DNA from: Clostridia bacterium
GTDB lineage: Bacteria > Bacillota > Clostridia > Oscillospirales > UBA644
NCBI GenBank assembly: GCA_014872655.1
Contig: WHHJ01000087.1
Location: 1 to 5,537, forward strand
Direction: 5' to 3'
Length of the DNA: 5,537 bases
In this document: positions 1 to 5,469 of the stretch, piece after piece
Position numbering within the stretch: the stretch's first letter is position 1
Layout: each line of letters opens with the position of its first letter
The notes under the pieces: generated by a model
What the model was told of the DNA's origin: nothing
What the model saw: only the letters and a program-made list of their open reading frames with translations
Databases searched by the model: none
Made by a program: the position numbers and the translations under genes

Positions 1-57
1 GATGTAATATAAGAAAATAGATAAGGATATAACAATTATGTGCTGAAGTCTATTTTG

Positions 58-63
58 TATAAT
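58..63 (+). promoter_or_regulatory. possible -10 box upstream of the PHP gene
   Basis: A perfect TATAAT hexamer lies at 58-63, preceded directly by TG. No convincing -35 hexamer sits 16-18 bases upstream (the best candidates match TTGACA at about two positions). If used, it would give a leader of about 150 bases before the ATG at 222. In AT-rich DNA such a hexamer can occur by chance, so this is a weak call. No better promoter was seen closer to the gene. Confidence 0.25.
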
Positions 64-70
64 CGGATAA

Positions 71-229
71 CAAGCACACGAAGCACGGCAGAATATCCCC
101 AAAGGTATTGCTGTAAAAATCCTTAACTCCGACTATCTTTTGGTTTATGGCAATAAACACGTTCATTGTGGAATGTGTGAGAAAGCTTTTTTACAAATAA
201 TAATCGAGAGAAGGTTTTGTTATGACTGA
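71..229 (+). pseudogene. possible 3' remnant of an unidentified CxxC protein gene
   Basis: Between a TAA at 68-70 and a TGA at 227-229 one frame stays open for 52 codons. It reads like real protein, for example IPKGIAVKILNSDYLLVYG followed by a HCGMC motif (a CxxC pair that could bind metal). It has no ATG until 173, and the only earlier in-frame start-like codon is a TTG at 140, with no clear ribosome site. It is therefore more likely the tail of a decayed gene than an active small gene. Its stop overlaps the start of the PHP gene by 8 bases (ATGACTGA), the arrangement seen in translationally coupled genes, which hints that the two once formed an operon. I do not recognise the family. An alternative is that this is simply noncoding leader. 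Confidence 0.25.
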
Positions 230-989
230 TGTGCATATTCATATTGAAAAAGGTCCTTATACAAAAGAATGGATAGAAAAATTTGTTAAGAGAGCTGTAA
301 GTGTTGGAATAGATGAAATTTATCTGTTAGAACATTCTCACCGTTTTGTAGAGTTTACACCCATGTATGCTTCTATTTGTGAATACAGTGATTATCAGAA
401 AAACTGGTATAAAAGCAAAGTAAAACTCTCTATAAAAGATTTTCAAGCACTTATTTCCGAAATGAGAAACATAGAGTTTCCTGTAAAAATAAAATGGGGA
501 CTTGAGGTGTGCTACTTTCCTGAATATGAAAAGTTAATTGGCGATATTCTGAACTCCTTTAACTCTGATTTTGCTGTAGGCTCAATACATTGGGTTGAGG
601 GCTTTGGATTTGACCATAAAGCGGAATTTTGGGATGATATTGATACTGAACATATTTACCGGAAATATTACAATCTAATATTTCGTCTTGCAAAAAGCGG
701 TTTGTTTTCTGGGGTAGCACATCCAGATTCTATTAAGTGTTTCCATCATTATTCCATGGATGATTTAACTGCTACATATAGTCTATTAGCGGATGAATTG
801 AATTCGCATCACATGTATGCAGAACAAAGCGGCTGCCTTGCTTTAAATTATGGCTTTGAGGAATTGGGTATGAATAAAACCCTGCTGAATGTTTTTAAAC
901 ACAAAAATGTTGATATTCGCTTTGCTTCGGATGCTCATAAACCGGAAGATGTAGGTGCAAATATATTAGAAATGCAAGCTGTTCTATAG
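222..989 (+). CDS. PHP-domain phosphoesterase, histidinol-phosphatase (HisJ/HisK) type
   Basis: This is a 255-residue cytoplasmic metal-dependent phosphoesterase of the PHP superfamily, close to the usual 250-275 residues of HisJ/HisK-type histidinol phosphatases. The expected metal-ligand motifs occur in order: HIH (H5, H7) at the N terminus, EHSH (E37-H40), GLEV (E95), GSIHWV (H123), AHPD (H167, D169) and the closing SDAHKPEDVG (D237, H239). Together they would build the trinuclear metal site of the family. The ATG at 222 is preceded by GAGAGAAGG at 206-214, seven bases away, and the HxH motif sits where homologues start, so the gene looks complete. No other histidine-biosynthesis gene is in the window, so the substrate may be histidinol phosphate or another phosphate ester; the fold assignment is firm but the substrate is inferred. 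The gene is AT-rich: hand counts of three 60-base stretches gave 27-35% GC. It ends just before a strong terminator. Confidence 0.9.
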   Translation: MTDVHIHIEKGPYTKEWIEKFVKRAVSVGIDEIYLLEHSHRFVEFTPMYASICEYSDYQKNWYKSKVKLSIKDFQALISEMRNIEFPVKIKWGLEVCYFPEYEKLIGDILNSFNSDFAVGSIHWVEGFGFDHKAEFWDDIDTEHIYRKYYNLIFRLAKSGLFSGVAHPDSIKCFHHYSMDDLTATYSLLADELNSHHMYAEQSGCLALNYGFEELGMNKTLLNVFKHKNVDIRFASDAHKPEDVGANILEMQAVL

Positions 990-1025
990 GGATAAGAAGG
1001 TATTAATACATAAATCAAAATAGTA

Positions 1026-1069
1026 AAAACACAAACCGATGAGGATAATTTCTCATCGGTTTGTGTTTT
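1026..1069. terminator. bidirectional intrinsic terminator between convergent genes
   Basis: A perfect 18-bp inverted repeat (1026-1043 and 1052-1069) encloses an 8-base loop. The stem core is ACCGATGAG/CTCATCGGT, and its outer part is A-rich on the left and T-rich on the right, followed by CTTATTT. It lies 36 bases after the PHP stop codon and 32 bases after the stop of the opposing membrane-protein gene. It can serve both directions: U-rich tracts follow the stem on either strand (TTTTCTTATTT on plus; the complement of AAAATAGTAAAA on minus). Confidence 0.92.
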
Positions 1070-1101
1070 CTTATTTCACCATATTTTAAAGTGTTTGTGT
1101 T

Positions 1102-1779
1102 TTATTGATCTTCAGAGTTAGAGACATCCGAAACCAAAGCTTTTTGTGTGGATGAATCCTGCACGTCTTCCGACAGTTCTTTCTTTTTTCGTTTTTTAAA
1201 AAGTTTTTTGGAACTTTTTTCTTTTTTGGTTTTTTGTTTTTTAGGCGGCAAAATTTCTTTTATTGCTGCAATTGCACAGAGAGCAGATAGCCCGAATGTC
1301 ACTGCGGGGTCAATGTAATAACTCCAGTAACAGGCTACAACAGCGACGGCCGTAATACAAGTAGAAACAGCAGATAACCTCATCAATTTTGCATAGGGTT
1401 TATATTGTGTTTTATATTCTTCGCGGGCGACGACATCCTCTGTTTCGGAGCAGATAAACAGTTTAAACAAAAACGCAATGGTCGGAACAGGTAAAACCCA
1501 TATTTGCGGAGACTGTTCATAATATCCGATATTTTTTGTCAGATTGTTTAAACCAATAAAAAAGAGTATGATGCTGCCAATCAAACTGACGATGTATAAG
1601 ATTAAACGAGCTGTTTTATTTTGTTTTTTGAGACTGTAAGCCCCAAACAGAATATTGTTTATTCCGTCTATCACAACCACGGTACTAAAAGAAAATAGCC
1701 CGGTGATGATTTCTATTGCGGCAAAAATAAACAAGATGATTCTGTTGTGTTTTTTTAGCGTATCTATTGTTTTATTCAT
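1102..1779 (-). CDS. six-helix membrane protein, degenerate cation-diffusion-facilitator-like, with Lys-rich tail
   Basis: This is a 225-residue integral membrane protein of unknown function. Numbering from the chosen start, hydrophobic segments lie near residues 13-29, 31-49, 57-77, 92-110, 135-152 and 157-176. The pattern resembles the membrane half of cation diffusion facilitators: a short TM1-TM2 turn, VVVIDGINN in TM2 in place of the usual ...AD..H...D, and an IDP turn before TM6. However, the metal-binding Asp/His residues are missing: TM2 keeps only D38, and TM5 has no Asp or His. The CDF cytoplasmic domain is replaced by a tail with 14 Lys/Arg in 21 residues (180-200), then a Ser/Asp/Glu-rich end. 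The start at 1779 is chosen because AAGGAG sits six bases upstream. The ATG six codons earlier (1797) would be only about 3 nt from the predicted transcription start and has no ribosome site; using it would give 231 residues. CDF kinship is inferred; membrane topology is well supported. Confidence 0.8.
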   Translation of the reverse strand: MNKTIDTLKKHNRIILFIFAAIEIITGLFSFSTVVVIDGINNILFGAYSLKKQNKTARLILYIVSLIGSIILFFIGLNNLTKNIGYYEQSPQIWVLPVPTIAFLFKLFICSETEDVVAREEYKTQYKPYAKLMRLSAVSTCITAVAVVACYWSYYIDPAVTFGLSALCAIAAIKEILPPKKQKTKKEKSSKKLFKKRKKKELSEDVQDSSTQKALVSDVSNSEDQ

Positions 1780-1785
1780 AGCGGA

Positions 1786-1791
1786 CTCCTT
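1786..1791 (-). promoter_or_regulatory. ribosome binding site that sets the membrane-protein start at 1779
   Basis: On the minus strand AAGGAG (1791-1786) is followed by six bases and then the ATG at 1779-1777, an ideal arrangement. The same bases would encode codons of an extended N terminus (MAKESA) if translation began at 1797. The extension is thus best explained as a ribosome site that happens to be open, not as protein. Confidence 0.8.
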
Positions 1792-1828
1792 TGCCATAGT
1801 ACTTATATTATACGTCCGGCGGCAAAGG
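1788..1828. repeat. inverted repeat pairing the ribosome site with the promoter spacer
   Basis: CCTTTGCC at 1788-1795 and GGCAAAGG at 1821-1828 form a perfect 8-bp inverted repeat 25 bases apart. On the minus strand, the upstream arm lies between the -35 and -10 boxes and the downstream arm contains most of the AAGGAG ribosome site. A transcript begun near 1800 carries only the downstream arm, while a transcript reading through from the S1 gene carries both and could fold. A dimeric repressor site is the alternative, and chance cannot be excluded for 8 bp. Confidence 0.55.
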
Positions 1829-1835
1829 TTGTCAA
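1807..1835 (-). promoter_or_regulatory. perfect-consensus sigma-A promoter of the membrane-protein gene
   Basis: On the minus strand TTGACA (1835-1830) and TATAAT (1812-1807) are separated by exactly 17 bases, matching the housekeeping sigma-A/sigma-70 consensus at all twelve positions. The expected start of transcription is near 1800, giving a 5' leader of about 21 bases before the ATG at 1779. The promoter starts 22 bases beyond the stop codon of the S1 gene upstream, with no terminator between them, so read-through from that gene is also possible. Confidence 0.88.
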
Positions 1836-1857
1836 GGGCGTTTATATAAAATTTATT

Positions 1858-2781
1858 TTAGAACATGGTTTGAATCAGTTTTTCGCAGCAGGCCGGGGAG
1901 TAAGTAAAGCAATCCATATGCTTGCCGGTAAAGAAATATGTGTAAGGTTCTTCCTCCTCGGTTTGAGGCTCGGCAGAAAAATGGTCGATGATACTGAGCT
2001 TGATTTTCATTTTTTCGGGAATGATGTTTTTGATATAAACTGTAGCTTGTTGCCCAGGATATGTATTTTCTCGATATTCGGCAAGGCCTGCCAAGTTAGG
2101 TGTCAGTTCAATAAAGATTCCATAATCTTCAATCGAGCGTATTTTTCCGCATACTGTTTGCCCAACCGAAAACAGTGCCGCATTTTCTTCCCAAGTTCCG
2201 AGCAGTTCTTTATGCGACAACGAAAACCTTTTTTGCTGCTTGTCAATATCTTTAATCACAGTGAGGATATTTTGCCCTACGTGAAAGCGGTCTTTCGGGT
2301 GCGAGATTCTGGAAACGGAAATATTTTCAATACTGATCAGCCCGACAATACCGCATCCGATATCAGCAAATGCGCCGAAGGGTTCCAAATGTGTAATTTT
2401 AGCCGGAATCACATCTCCTTTGGAATAAGTGGCAAGCATGTGTTCCAGTGCGTCCTGTTGCGCCGATAAACGGCTTAGGGAGGCGATAGTCTTTGTCCCG
2501 TCGGAAATAATATTATTTACTTTAAAACAAATTTGTTTATTCACTCGGCTCAAAACCGCAATATCTTTTACGCTGCCGTCTTTAATTCCGATCGCGGCTT
2601 CTTCTCGGGGAATGATCCCTTTGATTTCTCCCAAGTCAACGATTAGGTTATGGTCGCTGTCGCACATAACGGCTTTGGCTTCTAAAATCTGTTTTGTGTT
2701 TTTAGCATGTTCCAGCGCGGATAAAGAAAGCGCTTCTGTTTTTTGTTGAAGTCCTTCGGGACTGTATATCATACTGTTCAT
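1858..2781 (-). CDS. S1-domain RNA-binding protein (ribosomal protein S1-like, three repeats)
   Basis: This is a 307-residue cytoplasmic protein made of S1 (OB-fold) RNA-binding repeats. Numbering from the chosen start, a divergent repeat spans about 32-103 (with GEIKGIIPREEAAIG), a clear one about 121-191 (GDVIPAKITHLEPFGAFADIG), and another about 206-265 (GQTVCGKIRSIEDYGIFIEL). A short acidic linker (EEEE) leads to a C-terminal tail ending YSPACCEKLIQTMF. The GxFxDIG and YGIFIEL strands are hallmark S1 elements. I associate this arrangement with the short S1-like proteins of Clostridia, which are thought to bind mRNA and help the 30S subunit; the precise role here is inferred. The open frame extends to a TTG at 2805, but that codon precedes the AAGGAGG ribosome site, so the ATG at 2781, twelve bases after it, is preferred; an ATG at 2772 is less likely. 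No terminator follows the stop at 1858. Confidence 0.88.
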   Translation of the reverse strand: MNSMIYSPEGLQQKTEALSLSALEHAKNTKQILEAKAVMCDSDHNLIVDLGEIKGIIPREEAAIGIKDGSVKDIAVLSRVNKQICFKVNNIISDGTKTIASLSRLSAQQDALEHMLATYSKGDVIPAKITHLEPFGAFADIGCGIVGLISIENISVSRISHPKDRFHVGQNILTVIKDIDKQQKRFSLSHKELLGTWEENAALFSVGQTVCGKIRSIEDYGIFIELTPNLAGLAEYRENTYPGQQATVYIKNIIPEKMKIKLSIIDHFSAEPQTEEEEPYTYFFTGKHMDCFTYSPACCEKLIQTMF

Positions 2782-2793
2782 CTCTTTGTTCAA

Positions 2794-2800
2794 CCTCCTT
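2794..2800 (-). promoter_or_regulatory. ribosome binding site of the S1 gene
   Basis: AAGGAGG (minus strand, 2800-2794) is a full Shine-Dalgarno match. It lies 12 bases before the ATG at 2781, slightly long but workable. It rules out the TTG at 2805 as the start, because that codon lies upstream of the site. The site is wholly contained in one arm of an inverted repeat. Confidence 0.75.
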
Positions 2801-2821
2801 GTCAATTATTATGCAAGGAGG
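2794..2821. repeat. inverted repeat with an anti-Shine-Dalgarno arm
   Basis: CCTCCTTG (2794-2801) and CAAGGAGG (2814-2821) form a perfect 8-bp inverted repeat around 12 bases; beyond one A/C mismatch, two further base pairs extend it. On the minus strand the upstream arm reads CCTCCTTG, essentially the anti-Shine-Dalgarno sequence of 16S rRNA, and the downstream arm holds the S1 gene's AAGGAGG. The candidate -10 box lies inside the loop. RNA carrying both arms could bury the ribosome site; at the DNA level the same repeat could be an operator. Confidence 0.65.
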
Positions 2822-2837
2822 CTGCCGGATATTACAA
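2808..2837 (-). promoter_or_regulatory. candidate sigma-A promoter of the S1 gene
   Basis: On the minus strand CATAAT (2813-2808; five of six matches to TATAAT) follows TTGTAA (2837-2832; four of six matches to TTGACA) after 18 bases. Transcription would start near 2801-2802, leaving a leader of about 20 bases. The -35 box overlaps the last bases of the upstream terminator, so this is a compact arrangement. Because the upstream gene is terminated just before, the S1 gene needs a promoter about here, but the match is only moderate. Confidence 0.5.
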
Positions 2838-2871
2838 AACAAAAGAGACCCATTTGGGTCTCTTTTGTTTT
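2836..2871 (-). terminator. intrinsic terminator of the glycoside hydrolase gene
   Basis: A perfect 16-bp inverted repeat (2836-2851 and 2856-2871) closes on a four-base loop. The core GAGACCC/GGGTCTC is followed on the minus strand by TTTTGTTTTG, a typical U-rich tail. The outermost stem base overlaps the hydrolase stop codon (2873-2871). It is oriented to end the hydrolase transcript before the S1 gene; the symmetric A/T arms would give some termination in the opposite direction too. Confidence 0.92.
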
Positions 2872-5393
2872 TATTGAAATCTTGTTTTTAAGTATTCACA
2901 GCAGATGATCTTTTCCATCATACTGTACTTGTTGAAGAAGTAATGGTTTGCTGCTTCATAACCAATGGTGGAGTTGTGAATCATCACTGCATACATCTTC
3001 ATGGCAATTTCGATTTCTGCATCCAGCATTTGTTGAATTTTAGCGCGCATCTGTGCCCGTTTCTGCGAATCGGTCTCTTCGTCATAAGCATTTCGGGTTA
3101 CATTGTATACTGTTTGCTGATAGGAACTCTGGAACAAGCAGTAGGTTGCTGTAGCAATGTCAACAAATTCTGCCAAACGTTTGTTTTGAGCCAGATCTTT
3201 TTCGGTGATCTTTGCAAGTAACTGATCCAGTCCAACTTTAAAGCCTTCGGCGGTCAGTTTTAATTGATTTTCAAAAACATCGATCGGATAAACAGAACGC
3301 CATTGTTCTAAATCATCATAAGGATATCCCGTCATGGTTGCCCACAGATGAGAGTTGTGCTCAAACAGCGGATTAGACGGCCCCATGTGCTGCGGGCCTT
3401 TGTAAAGGGTCCCGATGTGGAAGGGGAAGTTCTGGAATGCCTTGCTGAATGTTGCGGTCGCTTCTTTGATAACCGGAGTCATATCCCCAAAAATACTTTG
3501 CAAACTTTCATCCGGCTGTTCATTGGTCCAATAGTATTGGCTCATCACTTCCAGGTTCATCGACGGATAACCGCCCAGTGTCCAACCGATCATCAGACCA
3601 TCTACCTGGTTTTCGACCAATCCTTCCATGTGTTGTTTTACCAGGTCTACAACCGGAATATAAGGTACGGTAGAACATTCCCACGTATTATTGAATTGAA
3701 CCTTTGCCATTGTTTTTACATGATGTTTGCGGCAGATAGACCAAATATTTTTTGCATTCTCACCAGGACCGACCAACGAAATAGAGTAGTCGATAACCGA
3801 GGTGTCTACTCCACCGATATTTTTAGAAACGCCTTCTTCACTGGTACACATCACGCGAGCGCCTTCATCGCCGATCGCTTCCGCCATCGCATCCCAGCTT
3901 TCGATGCGTCCGTTCCAGCCCCAGTTCCAAGCCAGAACCTTAATGTCTTTATTCACTTTTCTTGCAGCGCGGGCAATCAGTAGATTTACTTCTGCCAGTA
4001 CTTCATGCGGCTTACGTTTGCTGCAGCGCGGGCAAGGGGTTTCATTTACATGTGAGTAACAGTTGGTCAGATTTTCAGATGCGGTAATGGTAAAGAAACC
4101 GCCTAACTGAGGCGCTTTTTTGCACAATTGCGTTACGCCGTCTGTCAAATAGGCTTGTACTTCCGGGGTAGAGGTGCAAAGAGTTCCTTCGTTATAGCCG
4201 TTGTCATAGCCCAATAATTCCGGATGGTCTTTAAAGAAAGACATCGGCATGGAGCGCGGCTCGTTCAGATACAGGTATACTTTAATACCATATTGTCCGG
4301 CACGGTCAACAAAGGCTTTTAGACCTTCTTGTCTGATCTGCCAATTTTCAGACAGCTCAGGTGCCCACGGGAATTCTACCAATTTGTACAAAACTGTATG
4401 GATCCAAATGCCGTTAATACCAATTCTGGAATATTCTTTTAACAATTCGTCCGGATACGACGCCATGCCGGCATCAATCAGAGCATCTCCGTACAATGCA
4501 TTATACGAATAGATATAACGCACGTCAAAACGGGTGTCGCGCACGATGTCCAATTCATCAAAAGACAAACTGTCATTTTTATCCGCCAGATATTTTAAAT
4601 AATCTAAGCCTTTTAGCAATCCGCATTCATCTACCGCGTAGATGTCAATACCATTGCGAGAGATTTTTACTTCATGGCTTTCTGCTTTTTTCGTTTCATC
4701 AGGGCGCAGATTTAAAGTGATAAATAATTCGGAGCCATCCAGCGCCACATTCCATTCTTTCAGAATATCTTGTTTAAAGTTTTTAATAAATACTGCCGCA
4801 TTGGTACAATTTGAAAGATCTTTGACGTTCCATTTTTCGTTCAGTACAACAGCTTTGGGGGATACATTCTTTTTGATACGGGCAGGTTTACCGTAATCTT
4901 TAATAAAATCAAAGTCGTTTACGGTAATTTTGTCCCGATAACCGTCAAAATATTTTTTAATCCATTCTTTTACTTTTTTGGTTTGCTCGGCTTGTTCCTC
5001 AGTCAGCGGCTCATATTTTACCGGTGGAACATCCGGCTTGTCTTGTAATTTTACAAACAAAAAGTCGTCTTCTTTGAGCGTGTAAGCCAACTCATCTTTT
5101 GTCATATCTAAAATTTGCAAAAGCTGTTCGTAAGGAATAACGTGCCAGTTGTTACGAATAATCGTTACAAATCCTCTTTTTGCATACTCTGTGTTTAGTT
5201 TTGCTGGAACGGGTAGCCCCATATCTTCTGCTAATTGGTTAACCGTTTGCACATCGGTGCCTAAAACCTGTGCCAGTTTTTCTGTGGCAACTGCTTCCCA
5301 GTTGCGCCAGATAAATAATTGTTGCCGTGTCGGAAAATACGGATATTGTCCGATATGTTCCTTGGTCATGTTGGGTAATTCTAATACAGCCAT
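2871..5393 (-). CDS. cytoplasmic GH20-like glycoside hydrolase with N-terminal tandem helical modules
   Basis: This is an 840-residue protein without signal peptide, so probably an intracellular hydrolase of imported oligosaccharides. Domains in order: two similar helical modules at about 22-60 and 73-116, the second with NNWHVIPYEQLLQIL; a charged linker; an alpha/beta domain at about 198-285 like the one preceding the barrel in GH20 hexosaminidases (HEVKISRNGIDIYAVDECG, then GLDYLKYL); a TIM barrel at about 286-620; and a helical C-terminal region. In the barrel, GGFFTITASE places a Glu (E440) where GH20 enzymes carry the catalytic Asp-Glu pair, but the preceding residue is Ser. A Cys cluster follows (C445, then C454-P-R-C457), perhaps a metal site, and W489-N-W491 may line the substrate pocket. 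The GH20-like fold is inferred from motifs; catalytic residue and substrate are guesses, and a neighbouring, separately numbered GH family is possible. The ATG at 5393 has GAGGAG 11 bases upstream. GC is about 43-47% in two hand-counted stretches. Confidence 0.8.
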   Translation of the reverse strand: MAVLELPNMTKEHIGQYPYFPTRQQLFIWRNWEAVATEKLAQVLGTDVQTVNQLAEDMGLPVPAKLNTEYAKRGFVTIIRNNWHVIPYEQLLQILDMTKDELAYTLKEDDFLFVKLQDKPDVPPVKYEPLTEEQAEQTKKVKEWIKKYFDGYRDKITVNDFDFIKDYGKPARIKKNVSPKAVVLNEKWNVKDLSNCTNAAVFIKNFKQDILKEWNVALDGSELFITLNLRPDETKKAESHEVKISRNGIDIYAVDECGLLKGLDYLKYLADKNDSLSFDELDIVRDTRFDVRYIYSYNALYGDALIDAGMASYPDELLKEYSRIGINGIWIHTVLYKLVEFPWAPELSENWQIRQEGLKAFVDRAGQYGIKVYLYLNEPRSMPMSFFKDHPELLGYDNGYNEGTLCTSTPEVQAYLTDGVTQLCKKAPQLGGFFTITASENLTNCYSHVNETPCPRCSKRKPHEVLAEVNLLIARAARKVNKDIKVLAWNWGWNGRIESWDAMAEAIGDEGARVMCTSEEGVSKNIGGVDTSVIDYSISLVGPGENAKNIWSICRKHHVKTMAKVQFNNTWECSTVPYIPVVDLVKQHMEGLVENQVDGLMIGWTLGGYPSMNLEVMSQYYWTNEQPDESLQSIFGDMTPVIKEATATFSKAFQNFPFHIGTLYKGPQHMGPSNPLFEHNSHLWATMTGYPYDDLEQWRSVYPIDVFENQLKLTAEGFKVGLDQLLAKITEKDLAQNKRLAEFVDIATATYCLFQSSYQQTVYNVTRNAYDEETDSQKRAQMRAKIQQMLDAEIEIAMKMYAVMIHNSTIGYEAANHYFFNKYSMMEKIICCEYLKTRFQ

Positions 5394-5404
5394 TTTTTCG
5401 GTAA

Positions 5405-5410
5405 CTCCTC
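5405..5410 (-). promoter_or_regulatory. ribosome binding site of the hydrolase gene
   Basis: GAGGAG (minus strand, 5410-5405) lies 11 bases before the ATG at 5393-5391. It supports that start; no alternative in-frame ATG upstream was seen. Confidence 0.7.
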
Positions 5411-5440
5411 TTCAAAGCAAAAATTGCCTTATTTGGGATT

Positions 5441-5469
5441 ATTGTAGCATAAAACAAAAAAAAATACAA
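5441..5469 (-). promoter_or_regulatory. extended -10 promoter of the hydrolase gene
   Basis: On the minus strand TGCTACAAT (5449-5441) is an extended -10 element: a TGn motif plus TACAAT, five of six matches to TATAAT. A weak -35 (TTGTAT, 5469-5464, three of six) sits 17 bases upstream, with a T-rich spacer between. The predicted start near 5434 gives a leader of about 41 bases. An extended -10 commonly compensates for a poor -35. The remaining bases 5470-5537 are AT-rich upstream DNA in which no operator repeat or catabolite-response element was recognised. Confidence 0.65.

Noticed and set aside
15..167. Short minus-strand frame of about 38 codons opposite the upstream remnant
   Set aside because: It is opposite a more protein-like plus-strand frame and has no ribosome site that I could see.
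1059..1103. Repeated GTTTGTGTTTT (in the terminator's right arm and again just before the membrane-protein stop codon)
   Set aside because: An 11-base T-rich match this close to a terminator is most simply chance or local slippage; the 18-bp perfect stem clearly dominates any alternative pairing.
1870..2469. 199-codon open frame on the plus strand, opposite the S1 gene
   Set aside because: It lies antisense to a gene with clear S1 motifs, its translation has no domain-like pattern, and I saw no ribosome site or promoter for it.
3348..3983. 211-codon open frame on the plus strand, opposite the hydrolase
   Set aside because: It is antisense to well-conserved barrel motifs, and its Arg/Ile/Phe/His-rich translation looks like the complement of a real gene.
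5239..5469. 76-codon minus-strand frame overlapping the 5' end and promoter of the hydrolase
   Set aside because: It begins upstream of the predicted transcription start and crosses the hydrolase ribosome site and start in another frame; nothing suggests it is translated.
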